Positions 8,054 to 17,816 are shown, counted from the stretch's first letter. The stretch is DNA of 53,568 bases from an uncultured bacterium (GCA_902788345.1 CADAJP010000003.1:1-53568), one strand, 5' to 3'. The notes: generated by a model from the sequence alone, not told the origin. Made by a program: numbers and translations.

Positions 8054-10342
8054 TTATAAAATATCCAACGGATCAACATCTACTGTCATTTTTATATCTT
8101 TTGGCGCGTTGATTTTTGATAAAAATCCTGAAATAAATTGGTGTCCTTTTTCTTCGAGTTTATTTTTTATTAGTATTTGAAATCTCCATTGGCTGTTTAT
8201 TCTTTCAATAACGCATGGTGTTGGTCCAAGTACATCAAGTCTTTCTCCGAAACCAAATTTTTCAATCATTGTGTGTAATCTTAAAGTAATTTCCTGTGCA
8301 GATTTTTCTGCTCGGAATTTATTTTCCGAACTCATAATTATCCTTATAATTTGGCTGAATGGAGGGTAATCAAATTCTTCTCTTGAAATAATTTCTTTGC
8401 TGTAAAAATCTGCATAATTTTGAGATTTTGCACTTTCTAATGCATAAAAATCAGGATTGTATGTTTGGAAATATACTCTGCCTTTAAATTCTCCCCTGCC
8501 GGCACGACCTGCAACCTGTGTTAGAAGTTGAAAACCTCTTTCTGATGCTCTGTAGTCAGGCAGATTAAAACTTGCGTCTGCCGAAATTACTCCGACAAGT
8601 GTAACGTTTGGATTGTCTAAACCCTTTGCAATCATTTGAGTTCCGACTAAGATGTCAATTTCACCCTTTTGAAATTTGTCTAAAAGTCTTATATGCTCAC
8701 CTTTTCGGGTAAGAACATCACTGTCAATTCGTGCAATTTTATATCCCTGAAAGATTTCTTCTATATATTGTTCAATTTTTTGGGTACCTGTTCCGGAGTT
8801 TTTTAATATATCGCATCCGCAGTTAGGACAGACTTCCGGAAAATATTCTGCGTGGTTGCAGTAGTGACATTTGAGCATGTTGTCTTTTGAGTGCCATATC
8901 ATTGGTATTGCACAATTCGGACACTCTATAACATGTCCGCAGCCCTGACATTGCGTGTAAGTTGAATATCCTCTGCGATTTATCAATAAAATTACCTGTT
9001 GTTTATTATCAAGGGTTTCCTTAATCGCAGTCTGCAATGGTTTTGATATTAAATGTTTGTATGCTGCCTGTCCGTGTTCCTGCATATTTATTACACTGAC
9101 AGGTGCAACTTTTGCGTTGTTATATCGTTTCAGCATCTGATACAGATGTTGAGAATTTACGGCATAATAATAACTTGAAATATCGGGCGTTGCAGAACCT
9201 AATATCAGAGGGCAGTTATTATATTCTGCAAGTTTTCTTGCTACAAGTCTTGCATCATAGCGAGGAGCGGGACTTGTTTGTTTATATGCTCCCTCGTGTT
9301 CTTCATCAATAATAATTAATCCTATATTTTGAAGCGGGGCAAAAACTGCACTTCTTGCTCCGGCAAGAATTTTTATTTCATTTTTGTATAATTTCTGCCA
9401 AACATCATATCGTTCCCCTTCCGAAATACTTGAGTGCCATATTGCAACATCTTTTGTTCCGAATTTTTTTGCAAGTCTTTTGGTTAATTGTGATGCAAGT
9501 GCGATTTCAGGTGCTAAAAATAAAACATTTTTGCCCTGTTTAATAGTGTCGTCAATAAGTTTAAAGTAAACTTCCGTTTTTCCGCTTGCTGTCACTCCAT
9601 GCAGGAGAATTGTCGGTTTTTGCTCATCTTTGATTTGTTTTGATATTTTTTGGTAAACATCATTTTGTATATCTGATAATTCATTTAAGGGTTCAATTTT
9701 GTCAATATTCAGAATGTCCAAAGGATTGCGGTATATTTCTTCTTCCGCAATTCTTATACACCCCAATGCCTCAAGTTTTTTGAGTGTTGCTCTTGTTGTT
9801 TTTGCAAGTTTTTCAAACATAACTATAGGCATCTTGCCTTTGTCTTTAAGAATATTCAGCACTTCAAGCTGTCTTTTTGTTGCACCGAAATCTCTTATAT
9901 ATTCTACCGAAAATTCTGTTTTGAGTGATTTTTCAATGAGTTTCATCGGTATTGCCGCATTTAAAACAGTAATTAAATCTGTGCAGTAATAATTTGCAAC
10001 CCATTCAAGTAATTTCAGGTATTCTACAGAAAACAACGGAGTTTCATCTAAAATTTTTGTAATTTGTTTTGCCTTAATATCAGGCGGAAGGTAATCGCTA
10101 AAACCTACACAAAAGGCATTTATCATTCCCTGTCTGCCAAACGGAACAAGTAATGCCTGTCCTATTTTTATTTTATTTTGAAAATGGAGAGGAATTTCAT
10201 AGCTGAAAGTTCGAACCCCTAAGGCTTTAATATTTACAAGACAAACCGCATAACGACAGGTAGTTTCTTTTTGTTCGTTATTTACCTTTTTTTTGAGTGT
10301 TAATTTTTGTTCAAATAACTTGTTTTGTATAACATCCGCCAT
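8054..10342 (-). CDS. priA: Primosomal protein N' (replication restart helicase PriA)
   Basis: Recognises stalled forks and reloads the replisome. The 762 aa show the N-terminal 3'-DNA-binding domain (about 30-130), a winged helix (about 150-220), then a superfamily 2 helicase with Walker A GVTASGKTE near residue 250, DEEH box IIIDEEHEGAYKQ, and motif VAGRAGRG. The zinc-binding insert has paired cysteines (CQGCGHVIECPNC and CHYCNHAEYFPEVCPNCGC), eight in all. The ribosome-binding site is weak. It lies 15 nt after accC on the same strand and may be co-transcribed with the efp-acc genes. Confidence 0.96.
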   Translation of the reverse strand: MADVIQNKLFEQKLTLKKKVNNEQKETTCRYAVCLVNIKALGVRTFSYEIPLHFQNKIKIGQALLVPFGRQGMINAFCVGFSDYLPPDIKAKQITKILDETPLFSVEYLKLLEWVANYYCTDLITVLNAAIPMKLIEKSLKTEFSVEYIRDFGATKRQLEVLNILKDKGKMPIVMFEKLAKTTRATLKKLEALGCIRIAEEEIYRNPLDILNIDKIEPLNELSDIQNDVYQKISKQIKDEQKPTILLHGVTASGKTEVYFKLIDDTIKQGKNVLFLAPEIALASQLTKRLAKKFGTKDVAIWHSSISEGERYDVWQKLYKNEIKILAGARSAVFAPLQNIGLIIIDEEHEGAYKQTSPAPRYDARLVARKLAEYNNCPLILGSATPDISSYYYAVNSQHLYQMLKRYNNAKVAPVSVINMQEHGQAAYKHLISKPLQTAIKETLDNKQQVILLINRRGYSTYTQCQGCGHVIECPNCAIPMIWHSKDNMLKCHYCNHAEYFPEVCPNCGCDILKNSGTGTQKIEQYIEEIFQGYKIARIDSDVLTRKGEHIRLLDKFQKGEIDILVGTQMIAKGLDNPNVTLVGVISADASFNLPDYRASERGFQLLTQVAGRAGRGEFKGRVYFQTYNPDFYALESAKSQNYADFYSKEIISREEFDYPPFSQIIRIIMSSENKFRAEKSAQEITLRLHTMIEKFGFGERLDVLGPTPCVIERINSQWRFQILIKNKLEEKGHQFISGFLSKINAPKDIKMTVDVDPLDIL

Positions 10343-10357
10343 AGCTTATTGCAAATA

Positions 10358-11710
10358 CTATTTTAACCCTTTGCGTTTATAAAAATCTTCAATAAATCCG
10401 GTATTAAATTTTCCGCTTGCAAAAATATCATCTTCAATAATTGCCTGATGGAACGGTATGGTTGTTTCTACCCCTGTTATAACATATTCTTTCAAGGCTC
10501 TATACATTCTTCTGCGGGCTTCATTTCTGTCTTTGCCCCAGCAGATTAATTTTCCTATCATTGAGTCATAGTATGGAGGGATTGAATAATCCTGATAAAC
10601 GTGAGAATCAACTCTTATTCCAAAACCGCCAGGAGCCAGGTATCCTGAAATTGTTCCCGGATTTGGCATAAAATCTTTCCTTGGATCTTCAGCGTTAATA
10701 CGACATTCAATGGCGTGACCTTTTAACTGAATATCATCCTGTGTATATCTCAATTTTTCACCTGAAGCGACATAAATCTGTTCTCTAACTATATCCACAT
10801 TAGAAATCATTTCTGTAACGCAGTGTTCAACCTGAACACGTGTATTCATTTCCATAAAATACCATTTCCCGTCATGATCAAGTAAAAATTCACAAGTTCC
10901 GGCACCTTCGTAGTTAATTGCTTTTGCTGCACGAACAGCGGCTGCCCCCATTTGAGCTCTTGTTTCTTCGTCAATAGCCGGAGATGGTGCTTCTTCTAAC
11001 AATTTTTGATGGCGTCTTTGGATTGAGCAATCTCTTTCACCCAGGTGAACAACATTTCCAAAACTGTCGCCTAGAATTTGTACTTCAATATGTCTTGGAT
11101 TTTCGAGGTATTTTTCAGCATAAACATCAGGATTTCCGAAGAAATTTTTTGCTTCACTCTGGCAAAGTTCCATATTTATTTCAACTTCCTGATCGCTGCG
11201 ACAAATTCTCATGCCTTTACCACCACCGCCTGCTGTTGCTTTCAGAATAATCGGATACCCTACTCTGTTTGCAAATTCCTGAACTTCCTCAACTGTTTTA
11301 ACAATTCCTGTTCCCGGAGTTACAGGAACATCATTTTCTATCATTGTTTTACGGGCTGTTGCCTTATCGCCCATTTTTCTCATTGCTTCAGAAGACGGAC
11401 CGATAAATTTTATACCCTGTTTTTCGCAAATCTCAGCAAAATCAGCGCGTTCTGACATAAATCCGTAACCGGGGTGAATTGCATCTGCTCCGGATACCAT
11501 TGCGGCTGACATAATTGACGGTATATTAAGATAGCTTTCTGAACTTTTTGCAGGTCCTATACAATATGCTTCAGTAGCAAGTCTTACGTGCAAAGAATTT
11601 GCATCTGCCTGTGAATATATTGCAACTGTCGGAATACCGATTTCTCTGCATGCTCTTATAATTCTTACTGCTATTTCGCCTCTGTTTGCGATTAAAACTT
11701 TTCTAAACAT
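10358..11710 (-). CDS. accC: Acetyl-CoA carboxylase, biotin carboxylase subunit
   Basis: ATP-dependent carboxylation of the biotin on AccB, the first half-reaction of fatty acid synthesis. The 450 aa have normal length with all landmarks: N-terminal KVLIANRGEIAVRIIRACRE, ATP-grasp glycine loop KATAGGGGKGMR (about 160-170), QRRHQKLLEEAPSPA, and the catalytic EMNTRVQVEH (about 287-297). AGAGGG precedes the ATG. accB is upstream on the same strand, separated by a 129-bp gap that contains an imperfect palindromic repeat. The carboxyltransferase genes accA and accD are not in the window. Confidence 0.97.
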   Translation of the reverse strand: MFRKVLIANRGEIAVRIIRACREIGIPTVAIYSQADANSLHVRLATEAYCIGPAKSSESYLNIPSIMSAAMVSGADAIHPGYGFMSERADFAEICEKQGIKFIGPSSEAMRKMGDKATARKTMIENDVPVTPGTGIVKTVEEVQEFANRVGYPIILKATAGGGGKGMRICRSDQEVEINMELCQSEAKNFFGNPDVYAEKYLENPRHIEVQILGDSFGNVVHLGERDCSIQRRHQKLLEEAPSPAIDEETRAQMGAAAVRAAKAINYEGAGTCEFLLDHDGKWYFMEMNTRVQVEHCVTEMISNVDIVREQIYVASGEKLRYTQDDIQLKGHAIECRINAEDPRKDFMPNPGTISGYLAPGGFGIRVDSHVYQDYSIPPYYDSMIGKLICWGKDRNEARRRMYRALKEYVITGVETTIPFHQAIIEDDIFASGKFNTGFIEDFYKRKGLK

Positions 11711-11724
11711 GTTATCCCTCTTTT

Positions 11725-11835
11725 AAGTGAATAAGGTAATATGGAAATAAGGAAATAAGTTCTTTACAGGATTTGGTTAATTAGAATATATGTACTGATA
11801 CGAACTTATTCCTCTATTTACTTATTTACTTAATT
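11725..11835 (-). repeat. Intercistronic AATAAGTTC repeat, copy A (accB-accC)
   Basis: An imperfect AT-rich palindrome: left arm 11725-11762 ends GGAAATAAGTTC, right arm begins GAACTTATTCC at 11802. The core at 11751-11767 (GGAAATAAGTTCTTTAC) recurs in three other gaps (about 19142, 34324, 49249). It fills the space between accB and accC. Read in the direction of transcription the core is GAACTTATTTCC. Confidence 0.75.
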
Positions 11836-11839
11836 TCTT

Positions 11840-12301
11840 CTATTCCACATACATCAAAACTTGACCAAATTCAACAGGCTGACCGTCTTCAACGCAAATT
11901 TCAACGACTTTACCTGCAACTTCTGATTTGATTTCGTTCATCATTTTCATTGCTTCAATAATACAAACAACATCACCCTGCTTAACGCTTCCGCCGACCG
12001 AAACAAACGGAGAAGCATCCGGAGATGGAGCCATATAGAAGGTTCCAACCATAGGAGATGTTATTGGGGTACCTTTTGAAGCCGGTTTTTCAGCTTTTGG
12101 TTCTTCTTTAGCTGCTGCAGAAGCAGGAGCAGGCTGAACCGGAGCTGAAATAACAGGAGCGCTTACAACAGGTGCAGATGTTACAACAACATCTTTTCTG
12201 ATTGTAATTGCCTGTTCGCCGTCTTCTAAAGAGATTTCGGTCAAATCCTGTTCATTTATTATTTTCGCTAGTTTTTCTATATATTCTGATTCAAATTTCA
12301 T
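11840..12301 (-). CDS. accB: Biotin carboxyl carrier protein of acetyl-CoA carboxylase
   Basis: Carries the biotin that shuttles carboxyl groups between AccC and the carboxyltransferase. The 153 aa have a short N-terminal domain, an Ala/Pro-rich flexible linker (about 48-85: [20 protein letters not shown]) and a C-terminal biotinyl domain with [10 protein letters not shown]; Lys119 in the EAMKM motif is the biotinylation site. AAGGACAAG precedes the ATG. Lies 23 nt after efp and upstream of accC: the efp-accB-accC order is common in cyanobacteria and some Firmicutes. Confidence 0.97.
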   Translation of the reverse strand: MKFESEYIEKLAKIINEQDLTEISLEDGEQAITIRKDVVVTSAPVVSAPVISAPVQPAPASAAAKEEPKAEKPASKGTPITSPMVGTFYMAPSPDASPFVSVGGSVKQGDVVCIIEAMKMMNEIKSEVAGKVVEICVEDGQPVEFGQVLMYVE

Positions 12302-12324
12302 TGTTCTTGTCCTTATTTTTGAGT

Positions 12325-12882
12325 TTATACTCTATCTAAATATTCATTTGTTCTGGTATCAACACGAATGATGTCGCCGTTAGCTACGAAGAACGGAACA
12401 TTTACAACAGCACCTGTTTCTAATGTTGCTGGTTTTGTACCGCCTTGAGAAGTGTTGCCCTTTTCAGACGGCGGAGTATCAACAACTTCAAGCTCAACAT
12501 GAGCAGGAATGTCAACACCGATAACTTTTCCTTCGTGTAATAAAATCATTACATTCATATTTTCTTTAAGATATTTTTTGCTATCGCCAACTTGAGCTTC
12601 TGCAATATGGAGTTGATCGTAAGTTTCGTTATCCATCATTACATAGTCAGAACCTTCTTTATACAGGTATTGCATTTCGCGTCTGTCTAATGTTGCTTTT
12701 GCAACTTTTTCGCCGGCTCTGAATGTTTTTTCAACAACCTGACCGGTCATAACATTTTTCAATTTAGATCTGACGAATGCAGAGCCTTTACCCGGTTTAA
12801 CGTGTAAAAATTCAACAACTGACCACAAACCGTTGTCAAGTTCAATAGTTAAGCCTGTTTTAAAATCATTTACTGAAATCAT
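12325..12882 (-). CDS. efp: Translation elongation factor P
   Basis: Relieves ribosome stalling at consecutive prolines. The 185 aa have the three beta-barrel domains of EF-P: N-terminal [20 protein letters not shown], the tip loop [16 protein letters not shown] with Lys32 at the position modified in other bacteria, and the C-terminal [20 protein letters not shown] region ending TNEYLDRV. A strong AAAGGGG stands before the ATG. First gene of the efp-accB-accC cluster. No modification enzyme (EpmA, YmfI or EarP) is in the window, so the Lys32 modification state is open. Confidence 0.97.
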   Translation of the reverse strand: MISVNDFKTGLTIELDNGLWSVVEFLHVKPGKGSAFVRSKLKNVMTGQVVEKTFRAGEKVAKATLDRREMQYLYKEGSDYVMMDNETYDQLHIAEAQVGDSKKYLKENMNVMILLHEGKVIGVDIPAHVELEVVDTPPSEKGNTSQGGTKPATLETGAVVNVPFFVANGDIIRVDTRTNEYLDRV

Positions 12883-12983
12883 ATTTTTCCCCTTTTATAA
12901 AGTTATTCTTTCTTTGTGTATAAATGATAACATAAACCCTTATTTTTTACAATTAATTGTAACAATATCGTTTTGTTAAGCAT

Positions 12984-13011
12984 TTGCCAAATATTATGCT
13001 CTAAATAAAAT
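12984..13011 (+). promoter_or_regulatory. Promoter of the histidine kinase gene, abutting the ATG
   Basis: TTGCCA at 12984-12989 and TAAAAT at 13006-13011 are separated by 16 nt, and the -10 box ends 7 nt before the ATG at 13019. No Shine-Dalgarno sequence lies in between, so a leaderless transcript is likely. Confidence 0.6.
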
Positions 13012-13018
13012 ATTAATT

Positions 13019-14746
13019 ATGGGGATGATATTATTTTACAGTGCAGATACACAAATTGCTGATACCTACCGTAATTTATTCGGCGGTAAGTATTTTGACT
13101 TTGTAACCTGTGAAAGTGAAAACGAGCTTTATGACAAAACGGAAAATGAAGACATAGATATTATTTTGATTGATAATAATATTCAAAATGTTACGGATAT
13201 TGTCAATAAAATAAGGGCATATAACGAAAATATCCCGCTCATACTTGTTGCTTCGGAATTAAATCAGAATATAAATTTATTCAACGGGTTTATTTTAAAA
13301 TCATACGATGATGATACGGTTTTAGCCGTAATAAATTCTATTTTGAAAACAAAACAGAAAATTGACAGGTTAACTCTTAGAAATTCCGATATGGCAGAGA
13401 GTTTATACAGGCTGAATGTTTTATATAATACAAGTTCACAGTTTGCAGGGACTCTCGATACAAAGGAGCTGCTGAGTTATATGGCAGAAGGGTTAGAAAA
13501 ATCTTTGAGTTTTGATATTGCCTGCAATATTTCTTTTGGTTTTGAACAGGAGCCTGTATTGATTATAAATTCTATTTATGATTTGTCTGAAGAACTGATG
13601 AATGCTCTTAAATTGAGGGCTGTATTGAATTACAAGTCACTTTTTGACAGTAAGGAAATTCCGTTTGAAATTGATGATACAAATCTCAAAATAATAAAAA
13701 ATATCAAAAATCCTCACGAAAAATTTACATTTTCAGTTTTTCAATATGATAATTTATTTGCACCGATTGATTTGGGGGATGAGTTTTTCGGGTGTATAGA
13801 AATCTTTAGGAAAAAACCTTTTTCATCTGATGATGCTGCGTATTTTCAAACTATTGTCAGACAGGTATCTCTACCGCTAAAAAGTGCCGGTTTGTATAAA
13901 GAAATCATGGGCAAAAACTCTGAACTTGAAAGACTTGAAAGAATTAAATCTAATTTTATTTCGATAGTTTCTCATGAACTTAGAACACCGCTTACTCCGA
14001 TAAATAATGCCGTATCAATCTTGTCAGGGGGCAGATGCGGAGAATTAAACAAAGATGGTATAAAATTTGTTGATATGATAAAAAGAAATGTCCAAACCCT
14101 GAAGGGTATAATTAATCATATTCTTGACAGCAGTAAAATTGATGCCGGAAAAATGGAATTCAAGTATGAAAAAATGAATATTCATACCGTAATTGAAAAT
14201 AACAAAAATAATTTTGACAGTGTTGCAAAAGAAACAGGAATTGAGTTAATTGTTTCAGAATCGGAACTGCCTGATGTATATGGTGATAGTTTCCGTTTAG
14301 AGCAGGTTTTACGCAATCTTATAACAAACGCAATCAAGTTTACTCCGCAGGGACGCAGAATTACCGTAAAATCAGAGTTGAAAAACTCTGATGATATAGT
14401 TGTAAGTGAATGTTTTGCTTCTGAATTAAAGAAACTTCACGGTAACTATGTCGTTGTAAGTGTTACTGACGAAGGTATAGGGATAAAAGAAGAAAATTTC
14501 TTAAAAGTATTTGAACCATATACCCAGATAGAAAATGCACTTACAAGAAAAGTTGGCGGAACAGGTTTAGGTTTGCATATTGTAAAGCAAATAGTCAAAG
14601 CTCATGGCGGTGCAATTTGGTGTGAAAGTGAAGAAGAAAAAGGGTCAACTTTTAGTTTTGCTATTCCGGTAAGTGTTGAAAACAACGAAAACAAAACTGT
14701 TCAAAAAGATATGATGCAGGGGCAAAAACTTTTGAGTTTGTTTTAA
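13019..14746 (+). CDS. Sensor histidine kinase with N-terminal receiver-like and GAF-like domains, 575 aa
   Basis: Residues 1-118 resemble a response-regulator receiver: DIILIDNNIQ has an Asp near residue 52 in the phosphoacceptor position and FILKSYDDDTV the conserved Lys, but the acidic pair near the N-terminus is reduced. Residues about 125-300 are GAF-like. The kinase core is complete: HisKA FISIVSHELRTPLTPI with His319, N box LEQVLRNLITNAIKF, G1 DEGIGIKEENF, F box FEPYTQIEN and G2 GGTGLGLHIVKQ. No membrane segment, so it is cytosolic. No response regulator gene is adjacent. The second codon after GGG is also ATG (13025), an alternative start. Ends 1 nt before the convergent 14747 gene. 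Confidence 0.9.
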   Translation: MGMILFYSADTQIADTYRNLFGGKYFDFVTCESENELYDKTENEDIDIILIDNNIQNVTDIVNKIRAYNENIPLILVASELNQNINLFNGFILKSYDDDTVLAVINSILKTKQKIDRLTLRNSDMAESLYRLNVLYNTSSQFAGTLDTKELLSYMAEGLEKSLSFDIACNISFGFEQEPVLIINSIYDLSEELMNALKLRAVLNYKSLFDSKEIPFEIDDTNLKIIKNIKNPHEKFTFSVFQYDNLFAPIDLGDEFFGCIEIFRKKPFSSDDAAYFQTIVRQVSLPLKSAGLYKEIMGKNSELERLERIKSNFISIVSHELRTPLTPINNAVSILSGGRCGELNKDGIKFVDMIKRNVQTLKGIINHILDSSKIDAGKMEFKYEKMNIHTVIENNKNNFDSVAKETGIELIVSESELPDVYGDSFRLEQVLRNLITNAIKFTPQGRRITVKSELKNSDDIVVSECFASELKKLHGNYVVVSVTDEGIGIKEENFLKVFEPYTQIENALTRKVGGTGLGLHIVKQIVKAHGGAIWCESEEEKGSTFSFAIPVSVENNENKTVQKDMMQGQKLLSLF

Positions 14747-16696
14747 TTATTTCATTTTGCCGAGTATTTCCTGAATTTTCTTTTCAGAAGCATCAGCATT
14801 GTTTAATGCCATTTGTGCTGCTGTCGGGTCATAATTTTGAACCATTCCGACAGGTGAAGGAATATATGTTCTGACAGGTTCTAAAATTTTACCGTCTTGG
14901 TTTTGCTGATTATTGTTTTGTGGGTTTTGTGTTTGAGTTTGTGCTTCAGGCTGTGCTTTTTCTCCTGCAACGGTTTGTTTTATAAGGTTAGAATCCGCAA
15001 GTTTATTTGGGTCTACCTGAGGGGTTGTCTGTTGGTTTTGTTGAGGCTGAACGGCTTGCGGTTGTTGAGCTTCTTCTTCATTTTCTTCATCAAGAACAGA
15101 AACGGTAGGTCTTCCTATAACTGCGTGTACCATTTTGGTTGCCATTTTCCCAATGAACGGGCCGATTATGAACATAGGTATAATGAATCTCATTGGTGCG
15201 CCAAGAATATTTGTATTTGCAATTCTGCGTAACCAATTCATATTCACTGCAGATTTAGAACGGTATGCAAATGAGTGTTCATTACCGCAATTTATTAATT
15301 CTCCAAGTTTTGCTAATCCTTTTTGTAAGAAATTCAGGTCTTTGCGTTTTAATAATTTGTTTACTGCTTTAAGAGAATCTTTAAATTCTTTTTTATTATT
15401 AAATACTTTATTTACTACATTTTCGTTATGTAATTTTAGAGCTTGTCTGTATGCTTCTTTACCGGCATTATCTACCCCGAGGTATTTAAAACCGCCGATT
15501 TTGTGCATTCCGATAGCACCTATAATACCGCCGATAAAGATAAAGAAGTCGTTGACTAATCTTTCTGCACCTGTTTGGATTTTTTCACCTTTTGGTGCGT
15601 TCCAGATGTGATATAACATATCTGCAAAGATTGTTGCCTGCATCAAAGGTACAAATTTACCGCCTGCAAATCTGTTTGTGCAGCCTTCTGTAATCCATGC
15701 CATAGCTTTCGGTATTGCACGACCAAAGTATGTTTTGTTATTTTTGCCTAATATGACATTGAATTTGTTTGATAATTCCTGCAAGCCAACTTCACGACCG
15801 ATAAAATGAGAGCGTATGCGGCCGCTAATTGTATTTCCTGCACCTTTTAATCTTGTTATAATTATATTTTTGTCTGATTTTTCAAGAATTTTTGCCATTT
15901 CTTCGGCTTTTTCACCGAATTTTCCTTTGAATGTCGAATAATGGGCAAAATCATTAAAACCAATTTTTTTAGATTTTAATTCTTTTGCAAGAGTTTGTAA
16001 TTCTTCAAGTGATTTACCTGCAAGAGCTTGTTTATTTTGTCCGAGAGCTTCCAGTTCTCTTATTTGTAATGCCATCAATTTTTCTGCTTTTGTACCTGTG
16101 CATGCAGCTTTGAATGAATCAATTTCACTTTGAGGGATTCTGTATTGCTCTAATTTTTGGAAATCCAAACCTATAGGTTTTTCAATAAAGCCTTCAACCA
16201 CCTGTTCTGTATCAGCCCCAAGAAAACCTTTTATGCCGAGTGTAAAGAATTTTGCAAACTTCCATTGTGCTTCTGTTGAATGGTATTTCAAAGAACGCAT
16301 AATTTTACTTGTTTGGGCTTTTTGATTTGTCCAGTTGTCAAACGCTTTTAATTTACTTTCAATATATTTGCCGACACTGTTATTTTCAAAAAATTTATCA
16401 ACCCAGTTGCCGACTTTTCCTGTAATAGTTTGGGAATATTCTTTGTTGAAATTGCGGTTATAGACATCCATGCCTTGTCCGATACCGTAGCCTATACCTA
16501 AAGTTAGACCAAGTGTAGTCAACGGATCGGCATCTTTAGATGCTTTCAGACGGTTTGAAAGTTGCCCTGCACCTGTTGATTGGACAACTTCATTAGCAGT
16601 TGTTTGTCCCTGCATAACAGGATTCGCAGTTTGGGATGAAAAACCAACCTGATTATAATTATTCCTTAAATATGGATTTACACTTTGTTGTGACAT
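14747..16696 (-). CDS. Large lineage-specific protein with membrane segments, 649 aa
   Basis: I do not recognise it. The N-terminal 60 residues are Gln/Asn-rich (MSQQSVNPYLRNNYNQVGFS); a Gly-rich hydrophobic stretch LTTLGLTLGIGYGIGQGM follows (about 59-77). Further hydrophobic segments are FIFIGGIIGAIGMHKIGG (about 385) and FIIPMFIIGPFIGKMATKMV (about 515). Between them the protein is basic and helical. The last 110 residues are a Gln/Pro/Asn-rich, likely disordered tail. No classical signal peptide. A weak AGGTAG precedes the ATG. It may be a membrane-associated scaffold; the function is unknown. Confidence 0.75.
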   Translation of the reverse strand: MSQQSVNPYLRNNYNQVGFSSQTANPVMQGQTTANEVVQSTGAGQLSNRLKASKDADPLTTLGLTLGIGYGIGQGMDVYNRNFNKEYSQTITGKVGNWVDKFFENNSVGKYIESKLKAFDNWTNQKAQTSKIMRSLKYHSTEAQWKFAKFFTLGIKGFLGADTEQVVEGFIEKPIGLDFQKLEQYRIPQSEIDSFKAACTGTKAEKLMALQIRELEALGQNKQALAGKSLEELQTLAKELKSKKIGFNDFAHYSTFKGKFGEKAEEMAKILEKSDKNIIITRLKGAGNTISGRIRSHFIGREVGLQELSNKFNVILGKNNKTYFGRAIPKAMAWITEGCTNRFAGGKFVPLMQATIFADMLYHIWNAPKGEKIQTGAERLVNDFFIFIGGIIGAIGMHKIGGFKYLGVDNAGKEAYRQALKLHNENVVNKVFNNKKEFKDSLKAVNKLLKRKDLNFLQKGLAKLGELINCGNEHSFAYRSKSAVNMNWLRRIANTNILGAPMRFIIPMFIIGPFIGKMATKMVHAVIGRPTVSVLDEENEEEAQQPQAVQPQQNQQTTPQVDPNKLADSNLIKQTVAGEKAQPEAQTQTQNPQNNNQQNQDGKILEPVRTYIPSPVGMVQNYDPTAAQMALNNADASEKKIQEILGKMK

Positions 16697-16831
16697 TCTA
16701 CTACCTAATTTAATATAAACCTACATATAAATAAAAACAATTACTTATTATTTTTTGCCTATAAATGTTAATTTTGGGCTAAATATGAAGAATTGTAACA
16801 AAAATATCGAATATTGAAATATTCAAATGAG

Positions 16832-16852
16832 TATATACTTTATATATACAAG
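16832..16852 (+). promoter_or_regulatory. 21-bp AT promoter element shared with the 21838 gene
   Basis: TATATACTTTATATATACAA plus G differs at only two positions (both C to T) from 21796-21816. Each lies 20-26 nt before its gene's ATG, and each can supply a TATATA-type -10 box. Confidence 0.45.
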
Positions 16853-16877
16853 AGAGCAAAACGAGAGAGAGAACAAA

Positions 16878-17051
16878 ATGGCACTAAAGAATTTAAAAAG
16901 CGTAGATAAAAAGCTGCAGGACATATATAAAGATCAGGTTACAACAACTGTAGCAGCTACTCCGGAACCATATGTTGACAGATCGGAACTGTTATTTGAA
17001 CAGATGAACTTTATTGCAGCATATAACAAATCATTATTACATATTGCATAA
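16878..17051 (+). CDS. Small protein of unknown function, 57 aa
   Basis: The start at 16878 (MALKNLKSVDKKLQDIYKDQ) has GAGAGAG about 6 nt upstream. A longer in-frame start at 16827 would run through the promoter element, so it was rejected. The protein is charged and helical with no cysteine, signal peptide or membrane segment; not recognised. It is monocistronic: an AT-rich promoter element stands upstream and a strong terminator 55 nt downstream. A short, well-bounded transcript suggests it is well expressed. Confidence 0.7.
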   Translation: MALKNLKSVDKKLQDIYKDQVTTTVAATPEPYVDRSELLFEQMNFIAAYNKSLLHIA

Positions 17052-17106
17052 CATTTTTTATTTTATATTTTAATTCCAATTTAATTTTTCCCCTACAAAT
17101 TTTTTC

Positions 17107-17134
17107 CCCGATTTCATACTGAAATCGGGTTTTT
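17107..17134 (+). terminator. Terminator after the 57-aa gene
   Basis: A perfect 10-bp stem CCCGATTTCA/TGAAATCGGG with a 3-nt loop TAC, followed by five T. Confidence 0.92.
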
Positions 17135-17186
17135 ATTTGCAAAACAAATATGTCTGTAACATAATTGCATTATAAGGGAAGTGAAT

Positions 17187-17804
17187 ATGGCAAATATATT
17201 AGTATATGAATTAGACGGTAAAATATATATAAATTTAACGAATAAATGTACAAATGACTGTATATTTTGTTTAAGGAATGACAAAGATGATGTTTGCGGT
17301 CAGCAGTTGTGGCTGGATGATGAAAATTCTACGGCAGAAGATGTTATTGAGCAGTTAAAGAAATTTAAGTTGTCTTCAGAAATTATTTTTTGCGGTTACG
17401 GAGAACCTCTTTTAAAGTTTGAGGTATTAAAAGAAGTTGCACAATACATAAAAAATAATTATCCGCAGATAAAAATAAGAGTTAACACAAACGGGCATGC
17501 AAATTATGTATATAAACGCAACATTGTTCCGGAATTAAAAGGGCTTGTTGATGAGTTTTCTGTCAGTTTAAACGGAGAATCTTCTCAAGAATATAATGAA
17601 CTGTCTCAGCCTGTTTTTGAGGGTGCATATGAGGAAGTTAAAAAATTTATAAAGGCTTGTTCTGATGAAGGTATTGATGTTGTTGCAAGCGTTGTTGAAG
17701 GATATAAAGGACGCCATATAAATCTTGAAAAGTGTGAAAAAATAGCTTCCGATTTGGGTGCTAAATTCAGGGTAAGAGAATGGATTCCCAACGGTTATTC
17801 ATAG
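17187..17804 (+). CDS. Radical SAM protein of the TatD-associated family, 205 aa
   Basis: A short radical SAM enzyme. The 4Fe-4S motif is CTNDCIFC (C-x3-C-x2-C, about residue 22) and the SAM-binding GGEP equivalent is CGYGEPLL. LWLDDE, RVNTNGHANYVYKRNIVPEL and FSVSLNGESSQEY closely match the family annotated as TatD-linked radical SAM. The reaction is not known. Here tatD is not adjacent; two small lineage-specific genes follow (13 and 20 nt gaps) and are probably co-transcribed. The ATG at 17187 fits AAGGGA; a GTG two codons earlier is less likely. Confidence 0.88.
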   Translation: MANILVYELDGKIYINLTNKCTNDCIFCLRNDKDDVCGQQLWLDDENSTAEDVIEQLKKFKLSSEIIFCGYGEPLLKFEVLKEVAQYIKNNYPQIKIRVNTNGHANYVYKRNIVPELKGLVDEFSVSLNGESSQEYNELSQPVFEGAYEEVKKFIKACSDEGIDVVASVVEGYKGRHINLEKCEKIASDLGAKFRVREWIPNGYS

Positions 17805-17816
17805 ATTGGAGTAAAA

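Noticed and set aside
10984..11455. Plus-strand frames inside accC
   Set aside because: Shadows of a strongly conserved gene on the other strand.
15135..15611. 158-codon plus-strand frame inside the 649-aa gene
   Set aside because: Antisense shadow without a start signal; the minus-strand frame is far longer and continuous.
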